Positions 1 through 6,923 of a DNA stretch of 11,577 bases are shown one piece after another; the stretch's first letter is position 1; every line of letters begins with the position of its first letter. The DNA is from an uncultured Agathobaculum sp. (lineage in GTDB: Bacteria > Bacillota > Clostridia > Oscillospirales > Butyricicoccaceae): contig CALWEB010000159.1 in NCBI GenBank assembly GCA_944376955.1, positions 1 through 11,577 of the forward strand, in the 5' to 3' direction. The notes under the pieces are model-generated. The model made no database searches. It saw nothing but the letters and a program-made list of their open reading frames with translations, and had not been told where the DNA came from. The translations under genes were made by a program, and so were the position numbers.

Positions 1-2
1 CG

Positions 3-449
3 GGCGTGGGCGTCGGCGGCCACTGCATCGCGGTAGACCCGTGGTTCATCTATGAGCAGTTCCCGGCGGAGGCCAAGGTCATCCTCGCCGCGCGTGAGCG
101 CAACGAGAACAAGCCGCGCTTTGTGGCGGAAAAGGTTGTCTCCAAGATGGGTAAGGTCACCGATACGGTCGGCGTGCTCGGCCTGAGCTACAAGCCGGAC
201 GTGGACGACCTGCGCGAGTCCCCTTCGATCGAGCTGTGCCACATTTTGCAGGAAAAGGGCGTGAACGTCATCGCCTGCGAACCGTTTGCAAAGGACAGCG
301 AAGTAAAGGGTATTCCAAACGTCTCCTTTGAGGAGGTTCTCGCCAAGGCGGATTATCTGGTGATTACGCTCGGTCATACTCTGTTCAAAGATAACAAAAA
401 GTTGATTGCCGAGAAGCCGTATTACGACTGCGTCGGCCTGATGGAGTAA
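3..449 (+). CDS. wecC: UDP-N-acetyl-D-mannosaminuronate-type dehydrogenase (WecC family), C-terminal part
   Basis: The gene is cut by the window start, and the reading frame is open from base 3, so only about the last 148 residues are present. The enzyme family oxidises the C6 hydroxyl of a UDP-sugar to a uronic acid with two NAD+, in the cytoplasm, to supply surface polysaccharide precursors. Visible near the start is GVGGHCIAVDPWF, the active-site segment, with the catalytic cysteine at bases 24-26. The C-terminal UDP-binding domain follows, with VGVLGLSYKPDVDDLRESPS, and the protein ends KPYYDCVGLME. The wording HCIAVDPWF fits the WecC (UDP-ManNAc) branch better than UDP-glucose dehydrogenase, but the substrate cannot be settled from a fragment. 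A strong terminator starts 14 nt after the stop codon, so this is the last gene of its transcript. Confidence 0.88.
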   Translation, partial: GVGVGGHCIAVDPWFIYEQFPAEAKVILAARERNENKPRFVAEKVVSKMGKVTDTVGVLGLSYKPDVDDLRESPSIELCHILQEKGVNVIACEPFAKDSEVKGIPNVSFEEVLAKADYLVITLGHTLFKDNKKLIAEKPYYDCVGLME

Positions 450-462
450 TCATGCACAACAC

Positions 463-492
463 AAAACGGCACAGCAAACGCTGTGCCGTTTT
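463..492 (+). terminator. Rho-independent terminator after the dehydrogenase gene
   Basis: A perfect 13-bp stem (arms 463-475 and 480-492) has a 4-base AAAC loop, and the T run continues to 495. It separates the dehydrogenase gene from the ECF sigma factor gene. Confidence 0.93.
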
Positions 493-570
493 TTTATGGA
501 AACGGGCGCGGGTTTTGCGAGAAATTTGCGTAGATATAAATAGAAAGGATAGAGGAAAGGGGGCGGTGGC

Positions 571-1098
571 ATGGACGAGAAAATCCTCGCGCTGCTTTCT
601 GCGGGCGATGTGGAGGGCGTAACGCTGCTGCAAAAGCAGTACGGCCCGATGGTGCAGTACATCGTGCGCGGCATCCTGCGCGATGCGCAGGACACGGAAG
701 AATGCGTCAGCGATGTGTGGCTGCATGTGTGGGAGCGGTTTGCAACATTCGACCGCGCAAAGGGCACGCTCGCTGCATGGATGACGGTCGTGGCGCGCAA
801 TGCGGCGGTCGATCGGCTGCGCCGCCGGCGCGCGCCGGATGAGACATGGGAGGAGCAGGCTGGGGCGTCTCCCTCGCCGGAGGAGGAAGTGCTGCGGCGC
901 GAGCGCACACAGCTGTTGCAAAAGGCGGTGAATGCGCTCGGTGCGTCCGAACAGCTGCTGTTTTACCGCAAGTATTATTATTTGCAGTCCACAGCACAGA
1001 TCGCGGCGGAAATGGGACTGACCGAGCGGGCGGTCGAGGGACGGCTGTACCGGCTGCGCCGCCGCCTGCAAAAAGCGTTGGGAGGTGACGCGCTATGA
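571..1098 (+). CDS. ECF-type RNA polymerase sigma factor
   Basis: This 175-residue protein has the two-domain build of an ECF sigma factor and would direct RNA polymerase to a small stress or envelope regulon. Residues about 20-88 form region 2: DAQDTEECVSDVW contains the acidic helix that contacts core polymerase, and GTLAAWMTVVARNAAVDRLRR is the -10 recognition helix. Residues about 115-168 form region 4, ending in the helix-turn-helix TAQIAAEMGLTERAVEGRLYR that reads the -35 element. The linker (about 90-112) is acidic and Pro/Ser/Glu-rich. The ATG at 571 is preceded by a purine-rich GAGGAAAGGGGG stretch at 553-564. The stop overlaps the next start (ATGA at 1095-1098), so the two genes are probably translationally coupled, as expected for a sigma/anti-sigma pair. 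No convincing promoter was found in the upstream gap. The signal it responds to is unknown. Confidence 0.9.
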   Translation: MDEKILALLSAGDVEGVTLLQKQYGPMVQYIVRGILRDAQDTEECVSDVWLHVWERFATFDRAKGTLAAWMTVVARNAAVDRLRRRRAPDETWEEQAGASPSPEEEVLRRERTQLLQKAVNALGASEQLLFYRKYYYLQSTAQIAAEMGLTERAVEGRLYRLRRRLQKALGGDAL

Positions 1099-2573
1099 CC
1101 GGACCGGAACGAGACGAATTTGACCGGATGATCGCGAAGGAGATCGCGGGAACCGTGCCATCGCAGGGCGTGGTGGAAGAGGTCAACCCGTGGCGCGAGC
1201 CGATCGGCCGCATCGCGTGGGGCTTAGCGCTGACCGGCATCACGCTTAATTTCCTGTATCTGGATTACCTGCTGCCCGCGGTGGGTGTTGTGCTGCAATA
1301 TCTGGGCTTTCGCGCGCTGCGCCGCAATGGCGTGGAATTTCGGCTGGCGTGGCTGCTGTCCATCGTGCGGCTGATATGGGTGGGCGCGTTTCTGGTGCTG
1401 TCGGTCACGCCTTGGCTGCCGCCGATAGGCGATCTGGATATGGCCCTCGGGCTCACAGGTATGATCCTCCAGATCGTGCAGCTGCTGGCGCTGCGTGCCG
1501 GGCTGCGGCAGGTGTGCCGCACGGCGGGCATCGAACCGAAGAGCGACCCGCTCAAGGCGGCTGCATGTTGGGAAGGGTTGATCCTTGTGCTGGCGATTTC
1601 GCCGCTGGCGCACAGCTGGCTGGCAGCCATTCCGATGTTGATTGCCTTTGTGTGCATCGTGCGCGCGCTGTTCCGGCTGGGCGAGACGATGGGCGAAGCG
1701 GGTTACTGCTTTACGGCCGCGCCCGTGCATCTGAACACAGAGGTCGTCAGATGGGGCTATCTTGGCGGCTGCCTGCTGCTGATGCTGGCCTTGAGCGCGT
1801 GCGTCAACCATCCGCGGCTGGATGCCGCACCGATGGAGGAGCACGGGGAGAGCCAAATCCGGCAGCAGCTTTCTGATCTCGGTCTGCCGGATGAGGTGCT
1901 GGCTGATCTTACGGATGAGGACGTGCGCGCGCTGGACGGCGCGTTCCATGTCGCTTGCTGCGCCGAGATGCTGGCGTTTGGTCCGGATGCGCAGAGCATG
2001 ATACTGTGCGACCAGACCAACGCGCCCGAACGTGCGCCGGTCGAGCCGGAGATTCCCGCCGGCGCAGACACGATGATCGCGTCCACCTATTATATCGAGC
2101 TGCCCGATTACCGCATGGGGGTGCTGCACCGCCTTGCGTGGGTGCAGGGCAGCGCGTACTGGGGCGATGCGTTTTCTGCTTTCGAGGATAGCGATTATGG
2201 CTATAACCTGATTGGCGGGCGGCTGGTGTACGAAAAACGAGGGCAAACCTATGCCGCGCCCATTCCCGATCTGTCAGACAGTACTGTGACGACAACCAAT
2301 ATGTTCGGCACATACACCAGCAACCAGATCAGCGGCTTGGTCAGCTATCCGCTCGGCGCGGACAATTCGCGCGGCTATGTGCTCTATGTGATGTATCTGG
2401 ACGAAAATCGCGTGTTTGGCGCTACGGGCATCAATTATTATCACGCTCCGCAGCCGTTTAACCTGCCGTACCGCACGCCGCGGGAACGCACGTTCGGCTG
2501 GAACGATCATGCGCGGTGGCAGCATTACACCAATTTCAATACGCAGTTGGAGCGCTCGGCAGCGGCAGCCTGA
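1095..2573 (+). CDS. Multi-pass membrane protein, probable anti-sigma factor/sensor for the upstream ECF sigma
   Basis: This 492-residue protein is not a family I can name with certainty; the role is inferred from its 4-nt overlap with the sigma factor gene. A short charged cytoplasmic N-terminus (about 1-37) is followed by about seven hydrophobic segments (roughly 38-55, 56-72, 82-105, 112-135, 158-175, 177-195, 220-237). The last 250 residues are soluble-looking, acidic and rich in Tyr/Gly/Asp; with an odd number of spans they would lie outside the membrane and could be the sensor. No zinc-binding HxxxCxxC anti-sigma motif is present in the N-terminus. The last hydrophobic segment ends LALSAC (Cys236), which resembles a lipobox but is internal. 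After 2573 there is no clear terminator, so read-through into the foldase gene is possible. Confidence 0.72.
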   Translation: MTGPERDEFDRMIAKEIAGTVPSQGVVEEVNPWREPIGRIAWGLALTGITLNFLYLDYLLPAVGVVLQYLGFRALRRNGVEFRLAWLLSIVRLIWVGAFLVLSVTPWLPPIGDLDMALGLTGMILQIVQLLALRAGLRQVCRTAGIEPKSDPLKAAACWEGLILVLAISPLAHSWLAAIPMLIAFVCIVRALFRLGETMGEAGYCFTAAPVHLNTEVVRWGYLGGCLLLMLALSACVNHPRLDAAPMEEHGESQIRQQLSDLGLPDEVLADLTDEDVRALDGAFHVACCAEMLAFGPDAQSMILCDQTNAPERAPVEPEIPAGADTMIASTYYIELPDYRMGVLHRLAWVQGSAYWGDAFSAFEDSDYGYNLIGGRLVYEKRGQTYAAPIPDLSDSTVTTTNMFGTYTSNQISGLVSYPLGADNSRGYVLYVMYLDENRVFGATGINYYHAPQPFNLPYRTPRERTFGWNDHARWQHYTNFNTQLERSAAAA

Positions 2574-2600
2574 CGGATTGTGACGATTTTGTGTTTTTGC

Positions 2601-2629
2601 TTGTATCGCTCTTTGAAAGGTGCTATACT
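2601..2629 (+). promoter_or_regulatory. Housekeeping promoter of the foldase gene
   Basis: The -35 TTGTAT (2601-2606) and the -10 TATACT (2624-2629) are separated by 17 bp. TGC directly before the -10 gives an extended -10 element. The transcript would start near 2636, giving a leader of about 36 nt that holds the ribosome binding site AAGGAG at 2657-2662. Confidence 0.75.
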
Positions 2630-2671
2630 GATAAAAATCTGTTTCGATTACGCGATAAGGAGAGTTAGAAT

Positions 2672-3850
2672 ATGAGCAAAATGGTGCAGCGCGCCGTCGC
2701 GCTGGTTGTGATGCTGGTTGTCGTTATGGGCGGTACCATCTGGGGAGTGTCGAGCATGACCATCCACTATCAGCCGCTCGACAGCGGCGCGCCGGTCGTG
2801 ATGACGGTCAACGGGGACGAGGTATGTGCGGATGAATATGCGGGCTATATGCTGTACAACATGGCGTATTATGCCAATATGTATGCGCAGTTCGGTATGA
2901 CTGATGTCTGGAATGACGAATATGCAGCGGCAACACTCGGTTCGTCCATGCCGCAGGCTGCCAAGGACCAGTCGGTGTATGCGCGCGTGGTATTGCAGAA
3001 GTTTAACGAGTTGGGCCTCAAGCTGACCTACGATCAGGAAAAGCAGATGACCCAGCTGCGGCAGGATACCATTGATTCGATGGGCTATGACGCTTTTGCC
3101 AAGCAGATTGCAAACTTCGGCTTCTCGGATCAGAGCTACAACAACTTTATGTATATCAGCCAGTGCTACAATGCGCTCAATGAGTACTATTATGGCGAAA
3201 ATGGTGCCAACGTGCCGAGCGACGAGGATTTGCGCCAGTATTTTTCGGATAACTACATCGCTGCCAAGCACATCCTGATTTCGACCGTGGATTCCACCAC
3301 GGGTGAGACCATCCGCACGGACGAGGAAGCCAAGGCAGAGGCACAGAAGATTCTCGACCGCATCAACGCGGGCGAGGACTATGACGCGCTGATGAACGAG
3401 TACAGCGAGGACCCGGGTCTGGCCGGCAATCCGGACGGCTACATCTTCACCGAAGGCGAAATGGTCACCGAGTTCTACGACGGCGCTAAGGCGCTGGCCG
3501 AGGACGAGGTGTCTGGTCTGGTCAAGTCGGACTACGGCTATCACATCATCAAGCGCGTGCCGCTGGATGTGGACGGCCAGTTCGAGAACTACAAGAGCTT
3601 GCTGACTACGGCGGTAGCCGGTACGATGGACGATCTGCTGACCCAGTGGATGCAGGAAGCGGACGTACAGACGACCGAAACCTATGACGAGATCACCTAT
3701 CAGAACGTGCGCGATTATCTGCCGGCAGAGGTGCAGGAGATCCTGAACGCTGAGGACGCGGCATCTGCGGATGATGCAGCGGCAACAGAGGATGCAGCGG
3801 ACGAGACGACGGATGACGCGGCTGCCGAAACCACAGACGCAGCAGAATAA
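2672..3850 (+). CDS. Membrane-anchored PpiC/parvulin-type peptidyl-prolyl isomerase (PrsA/SurA-like foldase)
   Basis: This 392-residue extracytoplasmic chaperone catalyses prolyl cis/trans isomerisation and helps exported proteins fold. Residues 6-27 form a single hydrophobic anchor or signal; there is no lipobox cysteine, so unlike PrsA of Bacillus it is probably held by an uncleaved helix. Residues about 40-190 are a helical SurA_N-like chaperone region, opening with TVNGDEV, the usual start of such domains. The rotamase domain spans about 195-298, with AKHILI (His200) near its start and YGYHIIKR (His291) at its end. The tail (358-392) is almost only Ala, Asp, Glu and Thr. The ATG at 2672 has AAGGAG 9 nt upstream. 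The gene has its own promoter and a terminator shared with the convergent peptidoglycan-binding gene, so it is probably monocistronic. Confidence 0.88.
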   Translation: MSKMVQRAVALVVMLVVVMGGTIWGVSSMTIHYQPLDSGAPVVMTVNGDEVCADEYAGYMLYNMAYYANMYAQFGMTDVWNDEYAAATLGSSMPQAAKDQSVYARVVLQKFNELGLKLTYDQEKQMTQLRQDTIDSMGYDAFAKQIANFGFSDQSYNNFMYISQCYNALNEYYYGENGANVPSDEDLRQYFSDNYIAAKHILISTVDSTTGETIRTDEEAKAEAQKILDRINAGEDYDALMNEYSEDPGLAGNPDGYIFTEGEMVTEFYDGAKALAEDEVSGLVKSDYGYHIIKRVPLDVDGQFENYKSLLTTAVAGTMDDLLTQWMQEADVQTTETYDEITYQNVRDYLPAEVQEILNAEDAASADDAAATEDAADETTDDAAAETTDAAE

Positions 3851-3863
3851 CGAGCTCACAACA

Positions 3864-3891
3864 AAAAAGGACGCCTTTTGGCGTCCTTTTT
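3864..3891. terminator. Bidirectional terminator between the foldase gene and the peptidoglycan-binding operon
   Basis: A perfect 12-bp stem (3864-3875 and 3880-3891) has a TTTT loop. The arms begin with A and end with T runs, so a U tract follows the hairpin on either strand. It lies 14 nt after the foldase stop codon and 4 nt before the end of the convergent gene. Confidence 0.92.
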
Positions 3892-3894
3892 GCA

Positions 3895-4437
3895 TTATTC
3901 CAGCGTCCAGGCCAGCGGCGTGCGGCCAAAAAAGCTGTTGTGGAACAGGGTGAGCGCTGCCCAGGTCGCGCGGTCGGTCTCGCCGGTCTGCGGCAACTGG
4001 AACACGCCCTGCGCGCGGCGCACGCTTTCTTCGGTGTCGGCGTCGTATTCGCCGGTGAGGGGAACGGGCAGCGCGTTTCCAAAGTGAGGCGTGGCCGTGC
4101 CCAGCATGAGCTGGAGCACAAAGACAGAGGGGCCTTTGTCGCCGCGTTTGAGCTTGGCATCCATGCCCGCCGGAAAAAAATCGACCGCGGCGGGCAATGC
4201 GTCAAGGTCGGTCAGGGCGCGGTACGCGGCGTAGATCGCCGTCCAAGTGGCGAAATCCGCTGTGCCGGTCACGGGCAGACGGCCGCGTCGCTGAAATTCC
4301 CGCACGGCGGCGGCGGTTTCACTGCCGAAAATGCCGTCGGGCGCGAGCGGCTGCACCGCACCCTGCTCCCGCTGAATGCGACGCAGAAACCGCTGCAAAT
4401 CGTAAATATGCGTTCTGCGCTGGCTGTCGGTATACAT
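3895..4437 (-). CDS. Small protein with two peptidoglycan-binding (PG_binding_1) modules
   Basis: This 180-residue protein consists almost entirely of two PG_binding_1 modules. The first is at about residues 9-70, with DGIFGSETAAAVREFQ and TGTADFATW. The second is at about 97-165, with LKRGDKGPSVFVLQ, TGEYDADTEESVRRAQ and TGETDRATW. No catalytic domain and no signal peptide are visible. Its start ATG overlaps the stop of the upstream gene by one base (TGATG at 4435-4439), and an AGGAGG lies about 10 nt before the start, inside the upstream gene. It is therefore the third gene of the cortex-lytic group and probably made together with it. A likely job is to target or assist cortex hydrolysis, but this is inferred from the context alone. 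Confidence 0.85.
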   Translation of the reverse strand: MYTDSQRRTHIYDLQRFLRRIQREQGAVQPLAPDGIFGSETAAAVREFQRRGRLPVTGTADFATWTAIYAAYRALTDLDALPAAVDFFPAGMDAKLKRGDKGPSVFVLQLMLGTATPHFGNALPVPLTGEYDADTEESVRRAQGVFQLPQTGETDRATWAALTLFHNSFFGRTPLAWTLE

Positions 4438-5864
4438 CAGTTGGTCGCCTCCTCTCCCACGGGATAGCCCGGATACTGCCCCTCGCTGGTCTGCGAGGAT
4501 ACCAGCACATCACGCGCAAGCAGGGCCATTTCTTCCCATGTCAGCGGGCCGATCGCGCCGGTGGCGGGCAGGCCGGAGATCGACTGGATCACCGAAACCG
4601 CGTTTCGGGTCGCGGGGCCGAAAATGCCGTCCACCGAAACCGACGGCACCTCGGGATAGCCGCGCGCGATGATGTTGATGAGTTCCTGCGCCTCGCGCAC
4701 GGCTTCACCGCGCATGCCCTCGACAAGGAAGATATCCGGCAGACCGGCGACCTCGCCCAGAAAACCTTGATCGGGCTGCACGGCCAGCACGGACTGATAG
4801 GTGGACACCAGCGCGTTCCACGTGTTGCGGCCAACGACACCGTCCACGGTCAGCCCCATCATGCGCTGATAGGCTTCGACGGCTTCGCGCGTGCGCGGAC
4901 CGAAAATGCCGTCGATCTGGTTGACCTGCCAGCGCGGCAGCTGGTCGTAATATTCGCCCACAATAGCGAGAAAATACTGGAGTAGCTGCACGCCCGGGCC
5001 GGTCGCGCCCTCGCGCAGCGTTTCGGGGAACTGGCGCGAGATTTCGTCAAGCAGCAGCCCTTCGCTGTCCAGCTCGGAGAGGTGCTTGACGTTGTTGTAG
5101 ATGAACGCGATGCGGTACCACGTCGCGCGGCCGACGATGCCGTCCACGCCGAGGTTGAACTGCTGCTGGAAAGCGCGCACCGCGCGCTCGGTGTCCGCAT
5201 CGTAGATGCCGTCCACCGGATAGATTTTCGGGATGTTGGGATAGTTGGTCGAAATACGGTTGAGGCGGTTCTGGATGGTGCGCACCTCCTCGGACACATC
5301 GCCCAGCCGGAAGGTCACGCCCGGCCACGACCCGCCGAGGTTGGGCGCGATGGGTGCATTTCTCACAATATTGATATCATCTCCATAGTAATATCGCACA
5401 ATTTCCTCCGCAGTCATGCCCTGCTCGGCCAGCGGCACTGTTCCCCATTGGCTCAGGCCGCCGGGACAGGTCACTGTTGTGCCGTTGCAGTATTGGGCGA
5501 ACAGAGGCTCGATGGCGTTGCCGCGGGTCAGGTAGCTGTTGAACATATCGTCTACAATGGTGGAAATATTCTCGAAAATGTCCCGCCCGGGGACAAAAGA
5601 TTGGTCATAGCGCGTGGAGTTTGTAATATCAAAGTCATAGCCCTGCGCGCGATACCATTCGGTGAACACGCGGTTAAGCGCATAGGAGATCTGCGCGTAA
5701 ATGTTGGCGCCGATGGCCTCCTCGGGCCACGTCGGATAGATTTCCGAAGAAGCCACGTTCTTGATGTAGTCGGCAAAGGGCACGGTGATATTCTGTGCGG
5801 CGGATGAGGGCGGGCCCAGATGCACCGTGATGGTTTCCGGGATGGTCACCGGGGACTGGGGCAA
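4437..5864 (-). CDS. SleC-like cortex-lytic protein: SpoIID/LytB-like domain plus three peptidoglycan-binding modules
   Basis: The N-terminal region (about 28-165) matches the SpoIID-like lytic transglycosylase domain of clostridial SleC, which cuts spore cortex peptidoglycan during germination. The key stretch DYIKNVASSEIYPTWPEEA holds Glu41, the equivalent of the catalytic glutamate of SpoIID. GRDIFENIS, FAQYCNGTTVTCPGGLSQWG (Cys126, Cys133) and VRYYYGDDI follow. Three PG_binding_1 modules come next, at about 187-255, 285-355 and 385-447, each with a DGI(Y/F)-type motif or its variant and a TW near its end. The protein is 475 residues. The start is TTG at 5864, chosen because AGAGGAG lies 8 nt upstream and no other start lies between the frame-opening TGA (5871-5873) and TTG. 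There is no signal peptide. In SleC this domain is fused to an N-terminal pro-domain; here that domain is the upstream gene in the same frame. Confidence 0.85.
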   Translation of the reverse strand: MPQSPVTIPETITVHLGPPSSAAQNITVPFADYIKNVASSEIYPTWPEEAIGANIYAQISYALNRVFTEWYRAQGYDFDITNSTRYDQSFVPGRDIFENISTIVDDMFNSYLTRGNAIEPLFAQYCNGTTVTCPGGLSQWGTVPLAEQGMTAEEIVRYYYGDDINIVRNAPIAPNLGGSWPGVTFRLGDVSEEVRTIQNRLNRISTNYPNIPKIYPVDGIYDADTERAVRAFQQQFNLGVDGIVGRATWYRIAFIYNNVKHLSELDSEGLLLDEISRQFPETLREGATGPGVQLLQYFLAIVGEYYDQLPRWQVNQIDGIFGPRTREAVEAYQRMMGLTVDGVVGRNTWNALVSTYQSVLAVQPDQGFLGEVAGLPDIFLVEGMRGEAVREAQELINIIARGYPEVPSVSVDGIFGPATRNAVSVIQSISGLPATGAIGPLTWEEMALLARDVLVSSQTSEGQYPGYPVGEEATN

Positions 5865-5870
5865 AGTGGA

Positions 5871-6308
5871 TCACTCCTCTGCATTTTGGTTGGTTTCATC
5901 GTGGTACAGCACCTGTGGTTCGCCCGTGGCGGTCAGGTCGGTCTGGGCGGAGGACTGGTTTTCCGGTAGCGGCGTGAGCGCCACGGGCAGCACGGCGGGC
6001 ACCCCGGCAAACATGGTCACATGCAAGGCGGTGACCGGGGTATAGCCCGGTCGTGCGACTTCGACGGTATAGACTGCGTAGGGCAGGCCACTGTCCGGCG
6101 TCATGGAGTTCGCGCGCGGCGGGGCGGGCAGCGTCATGGGCGGCGTCATGCCGCCCGCGTCCGTGCGCACGGAGTAGAGCAGCTCGCGTGCACCGGTCTC
6201 ATCTGCGGCGGTGGATACGGTGACCGAGGCGTCGGCCAGCGGCAGCGCGCCGAGCGCAGTCGTGACGACCACGCGCAGCACGGCGGAATCTTCGGTGGGA
6301 TTGGGCAT
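5871..6308 (-). CDS. SleC N-terminal-like domain protein (carboxypeptidase-regulatory-like fold)
   Basis: This 145-residue protein resembles the N-terminal region that precedes the catalytic domain in SleC-type cortex-lytic enzymes. Recognisable pieces are RVVVTTALGALPLADASVTVS (an Ig-like/carboxypeptidase-regulatory start), LLYSVRTDAGGMTPPMTLP, YAVYTVEVARPGYTPV and ALTPLPENQS. In SleC the N-terminal part is a pro-region removed by Csp proteases; whether that applies here is unknown. The start ATG at 6308 has an excellent AAGGAGG 8 nt upstream (6317-6323); the frame stays open to 6404, but that part overlaps the asnB remnant and has no better start. The gene ends GAG GAG TGA, which supplies the ribosome binding site of the next gene, 6 nt away and in the same frame. 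Only 37 nt separate it from the asnB remnant, so any promoter of its own probably lies inside that remnant. Confidence 0.78.
   Translation of the reverse strand: MPNPTEDSAVLRVVVTTALGALPLADASVTVSTAADETGARELLYSVRTDAGGMTPPMTLPAPPRANSMTPDSGLPYAVYTVEVARPGYTPVTALHVTMFAGVPAVLPVALTPLPENQSSAQTDLTATGEPQVLYHDETNQNAEE
5874..5880 (-). promoter_or_regulatory. Ribosome binding site that decides a TTG start
   Basis: Read on the minus strand, AGAGGAG is followed by TGATCCAC and then TTG. This gives a normal 8-nt spacing to the TTG at 5864 and places the site over the last codons of the upstream gene. It argues for a separately initiated second protein, coupled to termination of the first. Confidence 0.75.
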
Positions 6309-6345
6309 GGACAAAACCTCCTTGTGGGGCGGGATGGGCGGTGGA

Positions 6346-6810
6346 TCAAACCAGCCGCACCTTGTACTGCCGCAGCCAGCGGTCGATCTGGATGATATAG
6401 GCAAAGATCTGCGGGGTGCGCATGAGCTGGCCGTACCACGGCTCAGTCAGGCTTTCCGGCTGCTCCATGAGGGCCTCGACCGCGGCGCGGTTGAACAACT
6501 GGGCGGCAATCGAGTCGCTGTCCTCAAAGATGCGGCGGACATAGTCCGCACACAGGCGGGTGTAGGCCGGGTGGAAGGTCTTGGGGTAGGGGCTTTTCTT
6601 GCGCAGGACGATTTCCTTCGGCAGTTCGTGCGCAAATGCGCGGCGAACGATGCCTTTTTCCCGGCCTTCCAGCGCCTTGAAGTCCCACGGCATATTGTAG
6701 GCATATTCAACAATGCGGTGGTCACAGAAGGGAACACGCACCTCCAGACCGGAATACATGCTCATGCGGTCTTTGCGGTCGCGCAGCGTTGCAGAAGGAT
6801 ACCGGGTGGT
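6346..6810 (-). pseudogene. asnB: 3' remnant of an asparagine synthetase (glutamine-hydrolysing) gene
   Basis: About 150 codons match the extreme C-terminus of AsnB, which makes asparagine from aspartate, ATP and glutamine. Recognisable are RDRKDRMSMYSGLEVRVPFC, DHRIVEYAYNMPWDFKALEG, REKGIVRRAF, LRKKSPYPKT and PWYGQLMRTPQIFAYIIQ; the natural end QYKV-RLV-stop is kept. The glutaminase domain and most of the synthetase domain, including the ATP-pyrophosphatase SGGxDS loop, are missing. The frame stays open upstream to 6909, but the extra 35 or so residues are hydrophobic, unlike AsnB, and come from the antisense of the xpt promoter region. The internal ATG codons at 6765 and 6759 have no ribosome binding site. 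The remaining frame has no stop or frameshift, so the loss may be recent, or the join could be an assembly artefact. Confidence 0.8.
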
Positions 6811-6848
6811 GAAAATCAGGATTGTGTAAAAAATCGGTGAAAAAAAGC

Positions 6849-6877
6849 TATACAGCGCGGACGAAAAATGGTATGCT
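6849..6877 (+). promoter_or_regulatory. Probable xpt promoter
   Basis: TATACA (6849-6854) as a -35 and TATGCT (6872-6877) as a -10 are 17 bp apart. TGG immediately before the -10 makes it an extended -10. The -35 matches the consensus at four of six positions. The leader would be only about 40 nt, with no room for a purine riboswitch. Confidence 0.55.
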
Positions 6878-6923
6878 GTTAAAAAGGACAAATGAGGATG
6901 AACGGACAAGGAAGAGCAAGAAC

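Noticed and set aside
498..532. ECF-type (SigW-like) promoter GGAAAC ... CGTA before the sigma factor gene
   Set aside because: The spacing between the two elements is 25 bp, far from the 16-17 bp needed.
515..540. Housekeeping promoter TTGCGA ... TATAAA before the sigma factor gene
   Set aside because: The spacer is only 14 bp, too short for a normal promoter, so it was left out of the feature list.
1788..1805. Lipobox LSAC as evidence of a separate lipoprotein starting inside the membrane protein
   Set aside because: It is internal at residue 236 with no start codon and ribosome binding site shortly upstream that would give a proper signal peptide; kept only as a curiosity.
1224..2246. 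Open frame of 340 codons on the minus strand opposite the membrane partner gene
   Set aside because: The composition is dominated by Gln, Arg and His, typical of an antisense shadow; the plus-strand frame is coupled to the sigma factor gene.
2648..3895. Open frame of 415 codons on the minus strand opposite the foldase gene
   Set aside because: It spans the foldase gene and its terminator, has no ribosome binding site at a sensible start and no family motif. The plus-strand gene is clearly a parvulin-type foldase.
5871..5873. TGA read through as Trp or selenocysteine to make one SleC-like protein
   Set aside because: A well-placed ribosome binding site and a TTG start follow at once, and no selenocysteine-type hairpin is evident after the TGA. 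Separate initiation is the simpler reading.
6309..6404. 32-residue N-terminal extension of the SleC N-terminal-like protein
   Set aside because: It overlaps the asnB remnant in another frame and has no homology to the family, whereas ATG 6308 has a very strong ribosome binding site.
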